A DNA stretch of 64,000 bases from WJMT01 sp041686095. GTDB lineage: Bacteria; Acidobacteriota; Aminicenantia; Aminicenantales; Aminicenantaceae. Positions within the stretch are counted from its first letter, which is position 1. Every line of letters begins with the position of its first letter. The translations under genes were made by a program, and so were the position numbers. The notes under the pieces are model-generated. The model had not been told where the DNA came from. It did no database searches and was given only the letters and a program-made list of their open reading frames with translations. The stretch is from NCBI GenBank assembly GCA_041686095.1, contig JAWLEN010000002.1, forward strand, positions 16,866 through 80,865, given 5' to 3'. Of the stretch, positions 1 through 6,992 are shown in pieces.

Positions 1-1
1 T

Positions 2-742
2 CTGGGACAAGTGGCAGATATCCAGATCAATAAGGGACCTGCAGTCATCAAGAGCGAAAATGCCAGAAGAACAGCCTGGCTTTATGTGGATCTTAAGGAT
101 ATTGATGTGGGCTCTTATGTGAAGAGAGCCAAAAGGATTGTTGATACAACGATTGAGTTTCCTTCAGGCTACAGCATTGTTTGGAGCGGGCAGTATGAAT
201 ATATGCAGCGTGCACAGAAAAGACTGCAAATGGTTGTCCCAGTGACTCTGCTTATTATTTTCATGTTGTTGTATTTAAATTTCAGAAACGTCACAGAAAG
301 TCTGATCATCATGCTGTCTCTCCCTTTTGCTCTGGTCGGTGGAATCTGGCTGATATGGATGAGTGGTTATAACATGAGTGTGGCGGTGGGAGTCGGATTT
401 ATTGCACTAGCTGGAGTGGCGGCAGAAACAGGAGTGGTGATGCTTCTTTATGTTGATAATGCTTATAAGGACCGCCTTATGCGTGGAAAGATGAATTCAC
501 GAAAAGATCTTCATGAAGCCATTGTTCATGGAGCTGTGGAAAGAGTTCGCCCCAAGCTCATGACAGTGACCACCACCATTATGGCGCTGCTGCCCATTAT
601 GTGGGGTCATGGGACAGGTTCCCAGGTGATGAAGCGGATTGCCGCTCCTATGGTTGGTGGACTGATAACCTCAACCGTTCTCACTCTTATGGTTATTCCG
701 GCGATTTATTATGTCTGGCGGGGACAGAAACTGTCAAAATAA
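2..742 (+). CDS. HME-type RND efflux pump inner-membrane subunit (CusA/CzcA family), C-terminal part
   Basis: The reading frame is open from base 2, so the gene starts upstream; about 246 C-terminal residues are present. The family pumps Cu/Ag or Co/Zn/Cd across the envelope with a periplasmic adaptor and an outer-membrane channel. The sequence shows the end of the second periplasmic domain, then a run of membrane segments at roughly residues 75-95, 100-120, 122-145 and 190-240. The motif AGVAAETGVVM in the second segment carries the acidic residue typical of heavy-metal RND pumps. The C-terminus is short and basic. Adaptor and channel genes must lie outside the window. The family is clear; the metal cannot be deduced from this fragment. 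Confidence 0.93.
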   Translation: MGQVADIQINKGPAVIKSENARRTAWLYVDLKDIDVGSYVKRAKRIVDTTIEFPSGYSIVWSGQYEYMQRAQKRLQMVVPVTLLIIFMLLYLNFRNVTESLIIMLSLPFALVGGIWLIWMSGYNMSVAVGVGFIALAGVAAETGVVMLLYVDNAYKDRLMRGKMNSRKDLHEAIVHGAVERVRPKLMTVTTTIMALLPIMWGHGTGSQVMKRIAAPMVGGLITSTVLTLMVIPAIYYVWRGQKLSK

Positions 743-763
743 ACAAATAGCCGACTTGAACTT

Positions 764-793
764 TTGCGATTGTGCCTCGGGATAGTGTATAAT
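764..793 (+). promoter_or_regulatory. putative sigma70-type promoter upstream of the UbiA-family gene
   Basis: TTGCGA at 764-769 is followed after 18 bp by a perfect TATAAT at 788-793. It lies 107 bp before the prenyltransferase ATG and 43 bp before a tiny ORF that has its own ribosome binding site. Confidence 0.5.
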
Positions 794-835
794 CTCCGCA
801 AGCAAACATTGAAACCAATGGAAGCAGGAGACTGT

Positions 836-880
836 ATGAAATGTTCTAATAAGGCAGCTGATACCCTCAGCATGACATAA
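836..880 (+). CDS. possible 14-codon leader peptide ORF upstream of the UbiA-family gene
   Basis: ATG at 836 opens the 14-codon ORF MKCSNKAADTLSMT and ends in TAA at 878-880. It is preceded by AGGAG 6 nt upstream, a better ribosome site than many full genes here have, and it lies between the TATAAT box at 788 and the prenyltransferase start at 901. The product is too short to show homology. It could be a leader peptide, a start-site artefact, or chance. I see no attenuator hairpin between its stop and the next gene. Confidence 0.25.
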   Translation: MKCSNKAADTLSMT

Positions 881-900
881 TAAAAAACACGAGGCAGACG

Positions 901-1797
901 ATGAAACTAAAAACATGGTTTGCAGAAACGAGACCTCAATTTCTGATTCTTTCTATAGTCCTGATATTTCTGGGGACCTGTATTGCCTGGTATGATAATT
1001 TTTTCAACGTCTGGCATGCTTTACTTGCCTTTGCCGGGCTGCTGCTGCTTCACATCAGCGTTAATGTTCTGAATGATTATTTTGACTACAGAAGCGGCAT
1101 AGACCTGGAAGTGAAAAGAACCCCTTTTAGCGGGGGGAGCGGTGTCTTACCAGCAAGGTTACTGGCACCTAAAGCTGTTTTCAGGTTTGGTATGATTTGC
1201 TTTCTTCTTTCTGTTCCTATAGGTGTTTATTTTGTTATCACTAAGGGTTGGCTTCTTCTCCCTTTGCTTGTGATAGGGGCTGTTTGCGTGCTCATTTACA
1301 CCACCCATTTGACCAAACTGGGCTGGCCGGAGTGGGCTCCTGGTCTTGGCTTGGGGGCTTTGCCTGTATTGGGTGCTTACTTTGTTCAAAGCGGCCGTTA
1401 CACTTTACCGGCTGTAATAGCTTCCTTTCCGTCATTTATCCTGGTCCATAACCTCCTGTTTTTAAATGAGTTTCCTGATGTGGAGGCAGATAGAAAAGGG
1501 GGAAGGAGAACCCTCCCCATTGTGCTGGGAAAAGCCAAAGCCAGCAGAGTTTATTCTGCTTTAACCATACTTGTTTATTTATGGATAATTGGCAGTGTCA
1601 TTGCAGGTGTTATGCCCCTTTTTGCTTTGATAGCCTTGTTAACAATTCCTTTTGCCGTGAAAGCTATTAAGGGGGCTCTTAATTGTGAGGATGAAGCTAA
1701 ACTGATTCCTGCTCTTGGGAGTAATGTTTTGGTTGTCTTGCTTACTCAGTTCCTTCTGGGCATTGGCTACCTCATAGCAGGGTTCCCTTTTATATAA
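901..1797 (+). CDS. UbiA-family prenyltransferase (MenA-like)
   Basis: A 298-residue integral membrane enzyme of the UbiA superfamily, which transfers a polyprenyl chain from polyprenyl diphosphate to an aromatic acceptor. The first Mg-diphosphate motif, NDYFDYRSGID, is at residues 58-68. The second, in the loop after the middle helices, reads NEFPDVEADRKGG. About eight or nine hydrophobic helices are visible. The arrangement and the NEFPDVEADR motif resemble 1,4-dihydroxy-2-naphthoate polyprenyltransferase (menaquinone synthesis), but no other men genes are nearby, so the acceptor is inferred. GAGG 6 nt before the ATG supports the start. A polyprenyl diphosphate synthase that could supply the donor lies at 27351-28373. 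Confidence 0.85.
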   Translation: MKLKTWFAETRPQFLILSIVLIFLGTCIAWYDNFFNVWHALLAFAGLLLLHISVNVLNDYFDYRSGIDLEVKRTPFSGGSGVLPARLLAPKAVFRFGMICFLLSVPIGVYFVITKGWLLLPLLVIGAVCVLIYTTHLTKLGWPEWAPGLGLGALPVLGAYFVQSGRYTLPAVIASFPSFILVHNLLFLNEFPDVEADRKGGRRTLPIVLGKAKASRVYSALTILVYLWIIGSVIAGVMPLFALIALLTIPFAVKAIKGALNCEDEAKLIPALGSNVLVVLLTQFLLGIGYLIAGFPFI

Positions 1798-1820
1798 TTT
1801 TATAGTGAAAGTTAAGGTCT

Positions 1821-3017
1821 TTATTTAAATTTATATCCTTTTTTGGTAATAAGCTCAATACAGGCATCTACTGCCTCTGGATCATAAAGAATCCCTCTAT
1901 TCTTTTTGATTTCTTCCAGGGTTTTCTTTTTGCCAAGGCCTGACCTGTAAGGTCTGGAGGAGGACATGGCTTCCACTACATCAGCTACTGCTAAAACTCT
2001 GGCTTCCCTTAATATCTGGCCTTTTTTTAGTCCATTAGGATAGCCTGAACCATCCAATCTTTCATGATGTTGAAGCACTATTTCCGCCACAGGCCAGGGG
2101 AAGGCAATATTTTTTAATATTTCGTATCCCACTCTGGGGTGTATTTTTACCAACTCAAATTCTGTTTCTGTTAAGTGAGCGGGTTTGCTGAGTATTTCAC
2201 TGGGTATAGATATTTTTCCGATATCGTGGATGGGGCCAGCCATACTGATGGCATCAATTTGGTCAGCGGGAAGTTCCATTTCTTTAGCAATGGCTCGGGC
2301 AAGGTCAGTCACTCTCAGTTGATGTCCTGCTGTGTAAGGATCTCTTTCTTCCACCATTAATTCTATAACTTGAATCGTTTCTCCCAGAGCACCGCGGAGT
2401 TTATTCAGGGTTTTTTTGAGTTCCTTCTCTGATGTTTTCTGTAAAATGCGGTTCCGCAGAGTTACAATACCGTAAGTTAGATCATCGGCTAATTCATTTA
2501 AAAGATCAATTTCTTCGTTATCAAAAGCATCCGGCTCTCTGGTACAGATATTCAATGCTCCAAATGTTTTTCCTTTATCCTTTAAGGGAAGAGCGATAGA
2601 AGAGGTATAACCTAGTTTTAGTGCTTGTTTTTGCCAGGAAGCATGGCTGGAGTTAGAAGTAATAATTTTCATAAGAGATGGTTTCCCGGTTCGAATGGCT
2701 TTTCCTGTGGGGTCTTGACCTTGCTTTGTATCCGCCCACGTTATATTCAATGTGTCAAGAGACCCCTCATCACATCCAGCCTGTGCCACAATTCGAACAG
2801 CTTTCTTTTTGTCTTTTTCAGCATAGCCTACCCATGCCAGATGATATCCGCCGATTTTAACTATTATTTGGGATGTCCTGTCCAATAAATCTTGTTCGTT
2901 AGTCGCTGTTACCAGAGCCTTATTGCTTTTAGCCAGGGTTTTGAGTGCTCTTTCTTTGGCTTTTAGACTTTTCTCGATTTTTTTGATCTTGTCTTCAAGT
3001 GATTTTGTATTTTTCAT
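1821..3017 (-). CDS. GAF / HD-GYP domain protein (putative cyclic-di-GMP phosphodiesterase)
   Basis: 398 residues: an N-terminal coiled coil (about 1-55), a GAF domain (about 55-195), and an HD-GYP domain (about 215-395). The HD-GYP metal-binding and signature residues are visible: H in TAGHQLRVTDLA, HD in GPIHDIGK, H in KIHPRVGYEIL, HH in LQHHERLDGSGYP, and the GYP element itself. Family members hydrolyse cyclic di-GMP; the GAF domain probably senses a small ligand. No GGDEF domain or response-regulator receiver is attached. The ATG is preceded by GGGGAGGTG about 13 nt upstream, and a near-consensus promoter lies at 3060-3088. It appears monocistronic. Confidence 0.9.
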   Translation of the reverse strand: MKNTKSLEDKIKKIEKSLKAKERALKTLAKSNKALVTATNEQDLLDRTSQIIVKIGGYHLAWVGYAEKDKKKAVRIVAQAGCDEGSLDTLNITWADTKQGQDPTGKAIRTGKPSLMKIITSNSSHASWQKQALKLGYTSSIALPLKDKGKTFGALNICTREPDAFDNEEIDLLNELADDLTYGIVTLRNRILQKTSEKELKKTLNKLRGALGETIQVIELMVEERDPYTAGHQLRVTDLARAIAKEMELPADQIDAISMAGPIHDIGKISIPSEILSKPAHLTETEFELVKIHPRVGYEILKNIAFPWPVAEIVLQHHERLDGSGYPNGLKKGQILREARVLAVADVVEAMSSSRPYRSGLGKKKTLEEIKKNRGILYDPEAVDACIELITKKGYKFK

Positions 3018-3059
3018 TCTAGATACACTTCACCTCCCCAGCACTTAGTTGTCAAAGTT

Positions 3060-3088
3060 AATATAAAATTGAATTTTATTATTGTCAA
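3060..3088 (-). promoter_or_regulatory. sigma70-type promoter of the GAF/HD-GYP gene
   Basis: On the minus strand TTGACA (3088-3083) is separated by exactly 17 bp from TATATT (3065-3060). The start codon follows about 43 bp downstream. Confidence 0.7.
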
Positions 3089-3431
3089 GGAAACACAAAA
3101 GAGGATAGAAAAACTAAAAAGGGAAATGGTTGCCAAACTGTCAGGAATATTGGGACTGTGAAAAACCACATTTTATTATGAATCAAGCTTTTTATAATTC
3201 TGGTATTTTTCTGCAGTGCTCATCACTTCAAACTCAAATCTCCTTATGGGACAAAACAGGGATAAACTCAGGAAGAAAAGCGAACGGGGAAAGATTACAA
3301 GCATTCAAGTGAGAGCCTCTAAGTAAACTTGCAGGTCCGAACATTTACCATCATATTGTCATAGAATGAATTGAGAGGCAGGGTGTTCTCTTTTTTTTTG
3401 AAGAAGGAGACACAAGCTGGTGAATAGAAAA
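3089..3431. other. non-coding gap between the HD-GYP promoter and tRNA-Val
   Basis: About 340 bp with no convincing ORF; a 60-codon ORF at 3130-3312 has no ribosome site and no recognisable family. A TATAAT hexamer lies at 3193-3198, and a weak GAGA/TCTC hairpin followed by nine T residues lies at 3373-3399. Together these could bound a short plus-strand transcript, but I recognise no known RNA family. Confidence 0.4.
3373..3399 (+). terminator. weak candidate intrinsic terminator
   Basis: AGAG/CTCT half-stems with a loop of about ten bases are followed immediately by nine T residues (3391-3399) on the plus strand. The stem is short, so the call rests mostly on the T tract. Confidence 0.25.
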
Positions 3432-3506
3432 TGGTGGGCGATGCAGGATTTGAACCTGCGACTTCTACCGTGTGAAGGTAGCACTCTTCCGCTGAGTTAA
3501 TCGCCC
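3432..3506 (-). tRNA. tRNA-Val (anticodon CAC)
   Basis: On the minus strand the gene folds as a full cloverleaf: acceptor GGGCGAT/ATCGCCC, D stem ACTC/GAGT, anticodon stem CTACC/GGTAG with loop TTCACAC (anticodon CAC, reading GUG), T stem GCAGG/CCTGC with loop TTCAAAT, discriminator A and an encoded CCA (3432-3434). It stands alone with no neighbouring tRNA. Confidence 0.97.
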
Positions 3507-3555
3507 AGGTTCTATTAATTTTAGATAAATCCGCTTGCTTGTCAATCCCTTTGAT

Positions 3556-3630
3556 GGGGACAGTTCTTTTTATATGGAACTGTCCCCTGTGTTTGCCTGT
3601 GTTTCGGCGGTTCTCAAAAAAGGAGAACCG
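3556..3630. repeat. pair of perfect hairpins, REP-like
   Basis: First hairpin: GGGGACAGTTC (3556-3566) pairs perfectly over 11 bp with GAACTGTCCCC (3577-3587), loop 10. Second: CGGTTCTC (3608-3615) pairs over 8 bp with GAGAACCG (3623-3630), loop 7. Both arms share the GGGAC(A/G)GTTC theme, since the second right arm continues into CCGTCCC. They lie 33 bp downstream of the trpB stop on the minus strand. They resemble REP-type palindromes more than an intrinsic terminator, because neither has a clean T tract in the trpB reading direction. Confidence 0.7.
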
Positions 3631-3662
3631 TCCCTGTTTTTTCCTCGTTTATTCTGGCTTTT

Positions 3663-4937
3663 TTATCGATCGTAAGCGTTGATGTCCAGAAATCCGTGTC
3701 CTGAAAGATTGAACAATATGACTCTTTGCTGGTCCTTTTCTCTGGCTTCTACGGCCTCATCAATGGCAGCGGCTACCGCGTGTGAGGATTCAGGTGCGGG
3801 AAGGATTCCTTCTGTTTTTAGGAACAATTTGGCAGAGTCAAATATTTTGGTCTGCTTGTAGGCTCTGGGTTCAATGATTCCTTTTTTCGCCAGATGGCTC
3901 ACCAGGGGAGCCATGCCGTGGTACCGCAGGCCTCCGGCATGAATAGGAGGCGGGATAAAATCCATGCCCAGAGTGTACATGTAGAGAAGGGGAGTCATGC
4001 CCACGCTGTCCCCATGATCGTACTTCAAGTTTCCTTGAGTGAGAGTGGGGCAGACTTTGGGTTCGACAGCTATGAATTTGATTTCTTTGCTTTCCAAAAT
4101 CCGTTTTCTGACAAAAGGAAAAGCCAGTCCCGCATAATTGGAACCTCCACCCACACATCCGATAATCGTATCAGGTTCTGCTCCCAGTTCCTGCATCTGT
4201 TTGTCAGCTTCTTGTCCGATCACACTCTGGTGTATCATCACGCTGTCCAGAACAGATCCCAGAGAATATTTGGCTGTATCGTCTTTGACAGCCATTTCCA
4301 CAGCTTCGGAGATGGCGATTCCCAGGCTTCCTGGATGGTCCTTATCTTGAGCGAAAAATTTTCTTCCTGCTTCTGTCTGATCACTGGGGCTTTCCTGCAC
4401 GTTCCCTCCGAACATTTCCATCATGATCCGCCGGCCTGGTTTTTGCCTAAAGCTGATTCGAACCATGAAGACTTTGACTTCAAGGCCAAAAAGATTTCCG
4501 GCATGGGAAAGGGCTGATCCCCACTGACCTGCTCCGGTCTCAGTGGTCAAAGTCTCCACACCTTCTTGAGCCGCCAAATAAGCCTGGGCAATAGCGGTAT
4601 TGCTTTTGTGGCTTCCAGTGGGTCCCACTCCTTCATACTTGTAAAAAATATGAGCGGGTGTGTCCAGATGTTTTTTAAGCTCAGAAGCATAGACCAGAGG
4701 AGTCGGCCTGTACACGGCATAGGCTTCCTGAACTTTTTCTGGAATAGGGATGTATCTTTCCATTGAGCCTTCTTGCTGAATAAAGCCCATGGGGAATATC
4801 GGTGAAAGGTCCTCAGGTTTGAGAGGCTCTTTGGTTTGGGGGTTTAAGGGTGGTTTGGGCAGGTCCTTAAGGTCCGCCTTTATGTTATAGAATTTTTTGG
4901 GAAGAAATTGTTCTTTTCTGGATGCATATCTTTTCAT
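3663..4937 (-). CDS. trpB: tryptophan synthase beta-like enzyme, TrpB2 type
   Basis: 424 residues from the ATG at 4937. An AAAGGAG motif (4951-4945) ends 7 nt upstream of this ATG, and the in-frame TTG six bases earlier is too close to that site to be used. The enzyme condenses indole with serine using PLP. The PLP lysine is K111 in GPTGSHKSNTA, the phosphate-cradling loop reads GCVGGGSNYAG, and the GAGQWG catalytic loop is present. The N-terminal extension and the LPKPPLNPQT region are characteristic of the TrpB2 class, which usually acts without a partner TrpA. No trpA or other trp gene is nearby. It has its own promoter and a structured leader of about 170 nt. Confidence 0.92.
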   Translation of the reverse strand: MKRYASRKEQFLPKKFYNIKADLKDLPKPPLNPQTKEPLKPEDLSPIFPMGFIQQEGSMERYIPIPEKVQEAYAVYRPTPLVYASELKKHLDTPAHIFYKYEGVGPTGSHKSNTAIAQAYLAAQEGVETLTTETGAGQWGSALSHAGNLFGLEVKVFMVRISFRQKPGRRIMMEMFGGNVQESPSDQTEAGRKFFAQDKDHPGSLGIAISEAVEMAVKDDTAKYSLGSVLDSVMIHQSVIGQEADKQMQELGAEPDTIIGCVGGGSNYAGLAFPFVRKRILESKEIKFIAVEPKVCPTLTQGNLKYDHGDSVGMTPLLYMYTLGMDFIPPPIHAGGLRYHGMAPLVSHLAKKGIIEPRAYKQTKIFDSAKLFLKTEGILPAPESSHAVAAAIDEAVEAREKDQQRVILFNLSGHGFLDINAYDR

Positions 4938-5108
4938 AATCAATCTCCTTTAATAGATCTTGAATCAATGGATTCAATAAAGTTAAATTAAATGGAAAAA
5001 ACAAAGGGGTTGGGTGGTGTTGGTTCTAGGCGGAAGGGCCCGCCCACCAGAAAAGAACAGAGAAACTGTGTGATTTTTGATTTTTTTCAGTCTCTCTTTT
5101 AAACATAG
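4938..5108 (-). promoter_or_regulatory. structured 5' leader of trpB2
   Basis: Between the predicted start of transcription and the trpB2 ribosome site the minus strand holds three hairpins in order: TCTCTCT/AGAGAGA (plus-strand 5092-5116 region), a nested GTTCT/AGAAC plus GGCGG/CCGCC stem near 5026-5056, and TTGAATC/GATTCAA near 4963-4980. The second is followed by a C/T-rich stretch with a T run. No T-box signature was recognised. The length and structure suggest post-initiation control, but the mechanism is unknown. Confidence 0.35.
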
Positions 5109-5114
5109 AGAGAG

Positions 5115-5143
5115 ATTATAGAGATTGAACTTCAGCGTGTCAA
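5115..5143 (-). promoter_or_regulatory. consensus sigma70 promoter of trpB2
   Basis: Minus-strand TTGACA (5143-5138), 17 bp spacer, TATAAT (5120-5115): a perfect match in both hexamers and in spacing. It implies strong basal transcription starting near 5108, about 170 nt before the trpB2 ATG. Confidence 0.8.
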
Positions 5144-5287
5144 CAATAAATAATAAAAATTTTTAGTTTTTATAAGAGGGACTATTTCCTGTTTTTCAGG
5201 ACAATAAGTTCATGAAATAAGATTTTCAGCGCTTCTTTTTCTTAGATTCGAAAGATTGTTCGTGCCTTAAAAATGCGTTTTATTTTA

Positions 5288-5329
5288 TAATGAAAACATC
5301 GCCATTTTTTTATGAATAGTTCAGGTTAA
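5288..5329 (+). repeat. AT-rich dispersed repeat, partial copy
   Basis: About 42 bp matching the 3' end of the 108-bp repeat at 22415-22522. It shares the block AACATCGCCATTTTTTTATG followed by AATAG, one variable base, and TCAGGTTAA. The rest of the long repeat is absent here. It lies in the trpB2/UDG intergenic region. Confidence 0.75.
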
Positions 5330-5338
5330 ATTTTCTTA

Positions 5339-5366
5339 TTGAATATTTTTGTATATTATATATAAA
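5339..5366 (+). promoter_or_regulatory. possible promoter of the UDG-DHH-M50 run
   Basis: TTGAAT (5339-5344) and TATAAA (5361-5366) are separated by 16 bp, about 50 bp before the UDG-like ATG. The surroundings are very AT-rich, so a chance match is possible. Confidence 0.35.
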
Positions 5367-5418
5367 GCCTGCCTCGGGCGCGCCTGGAAGTCGATAAAAA
5401 GGACTGATTTAAAGTCAA

Positions 5419-5880
5419 ATGGATATACATGATCTAGCGATATGCCGAAAGTACCGATTTGTTGAAGGAGAAGGACCTCTGGATGCAGATGTGATGCTTA
5501 TAGGTCAGAATCCAGGTAAAGAAGAAGACAGGACCGGAAGACCATTTGTGGGCAGAGCCGGAATCTATCTTAACAAAGTCCTTAAGAAGAACGGAATCAA
5601 TAGAGAGGAGATATATATCACCAGTGTGGTGAAATGCAGAACTCCTCATAACCGAAAGCCAAATCAAAAGGAGATTGAAACCTCTATACCCTACTTGATA
5701 GAACAAATAAAAAAAATAGATCCAAAAATTATTGTGCTTATGGGGAAAGTGGCCTGGAACACACCCAGACAGGATGACAGAGAATATATAGAGACTTATC
5801 ATCCTGCAGCAGCTATGAGGTTTCCTAAAATAAGAAAAAAATTTGAGGCTGATTTCAAAAAATTGAGAAAAAAGCTATGA
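5419..5880 (+). CDS. uracil-DNA glycosylase superfamily protein, family-4-like, with incomplete Fe-S ligands
   Basis: 153 residues. The UDG fold is shown by the GQNPGKEED loop (residues 29-37), PFVGRAG (42-48), TSVVKCRTPHNRKP (68-81) and the C-terminal HPAA motif. Family 4 enzymes excise uracil from DNA and carry a [4Fe-4S] cluster on four cysteines. Here only C9 and C73 are found at the expected sites; the other two positions appear as Y12 and S89. The usual GEAPG loop reads GQNPG. It is therefore a short, cluster-deficient relative, and uracil excision is plausible but unproven. It is the first gene of a plus-strand run with a DHH phosphoesterase 39 bp downstream. Confidence 0.8.
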   Translation: MDIHDLAICRKYRFVEGEGPLDADVMLIGQNPGKEEDRTGRPFVGRAGIYLNKVLKKNGINREEIYITSVVKCRTPHNRKPNQKEIETSIPYLIEQIKKIDPKIIVLMGKVAWNTPRQDDREYIETYHPAAAMRFPKIRKKFEADFKKLRKKL

Positions 5881-5919
5881 TAAAGATATATAAAAATATG
5901 ATTTTGAGGCATTAACTCC

Positions 5920-6951
5920 ATGGAAAAACTGTTCAAAGTTCTAAACAAGACTCAGCCAGTGGCTGTGATTGTTCACAATAATCCAGACCCTGATGCCTTA
6001 GCCTGTGCATTTGGGCTCCGCACTATTCTGAAAAACAAAGGCTATAAAAAGGTTAAGATCTATTATGACGGTTTAATAGGGAGAGCTGAAAATCAAGCTA
6101 TGATCAAACATTTGAACATCCCTTTATTCAAGACAAAAAATATGACTTCTCCGGAGAGCCGACAATTTATTCTGGTTGACTGCCAGCCTTTCTCAGGAAA
6201 TGTGACCCTTCCTCCTAAGGCAAACTGTGTGGGAGCTATTGACCATCATCCAAAACAGAAAAAAACATCCCAGCTTCCTTTTTTAGATGTTCGACCTGAG
6301 TACGGCGCGGGCTCGACTATAATCTTTGAGTATTTTAAATCTCTTGATATGACCATACCTCGGGATACTGCCACGGCGCTTTTCCATGCTGTGTTTAGTG
6401 AAACAGAGGGACTGGGGAGAGAAGGAAGTCCCGCGGATAGAAAAGCTTATCTGGAACTTCTTCCTCTTATAAGCTTCAGCCAACTGTCTAAAATCCAGTT
6501 TCCTGCGTTGTCTAAGGAATTTGCAGCCCGTCTTTCTGATGTTCTGCTCAATACATTCTACTACAAAAACTTCTGTTGGGTGGTTCTGGATCAACTGCCT
6601 TATCCTGATTTTGTGGCTGAGATGGCTGATTTCTTATTGAGAATTAAGAATATATCCTGGTCTTTGTGCGTGGGCACTTTTAAGAATCTGGTCTATATCT
6701 CTGTTCGCACCTCAAACATTCAGGCTAACGCTTCTGAAATCATCCAAAAAATAATTCCTAGTTTTGGGACATCAGGGGGTCATGACATGGTTGCCGGGGC
6801 TCAAATCAAAATGGACGGCAGAAGAAAAAAAAATATAAGCTCTCTTAAAAAAGATATTGTTAAAAAGATGCTCAAGGAGCTCAACCACCAAAAGGTGAGA
6901 AATGTCTACCGATTGGTGAATGATGAAGAATATCCTCTTTTTGAAAAATAG
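5920..6951 (+). CDS. DHH/DHHA1 family phosphoesterase (NrnA-like)
   Basis: 343 residues with the DHH metal-binding motifs: HNNPDPDAL at 19-27 (motif I), LVDCQP near 89 (motif II), and AIDHHPKQ near 108 (the DHH triad), then a C-terminal DHHA1 substrate-binding domain ending in the GTSGGHDMVAGAQ glycine-rich motif. NrnA-type enzymes degrade nano-RNA and dephosphorylate pAp with Mn2+. The domain order and size fit, though other DHH subfamilies act on cyclic dinucleotides, so the substrate is inferred. It sits 39 bp after the UDG-like gene and 41 bp before the M50 protease. Confidence 0.85.
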   Translation: MEKLFKVLNKTQPVAVIVHNNPDPDALACAFGLRTILKNKGYKKVKIYYDGLIGRAENQAMIKHLNIPLFKTKNMTSPESRQFILVDCQPFSGNVTLPPKANCVGAIDHHPKQKKTSQLPFLDVRPEYGAGSTIIFEYFKSLDMTIPRDTATALFHAVFSETEGLGREGSPADRKAYLELLPLISFSQLSKIQFPALSKEFAARLSDVLLNTFYYKNFCWVVLDQLPYPDFVAEMADFLLRIKNISWSLCVGTFKNLVYISVRTSNIQANASEIIQKIIPSFGTSGGHDMVAGAQIKMDGRRKKNISSLKKDIVKKMLKELNHQKVRNVYRLVNDEEYPLFEK

Positions 6952-6992
6952 TTTCAAGAGGGTAAACAGGGAAAAATGATTGGAGGAAAACC

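Noticed and set aside
3894..4517. 207-codon plus-strand ORF inside trpB2
   Set aside because: It is antisense to a full-length TrpB2 with all motifs intact, and its translation shows no domain or ribosome site.
4938..5108. T-box riboswitch upstream of trpB2
   Set aside because: The leader has hairpins but I could not find the T-box signature sequence or a specifier loop, so a T-box was not called.
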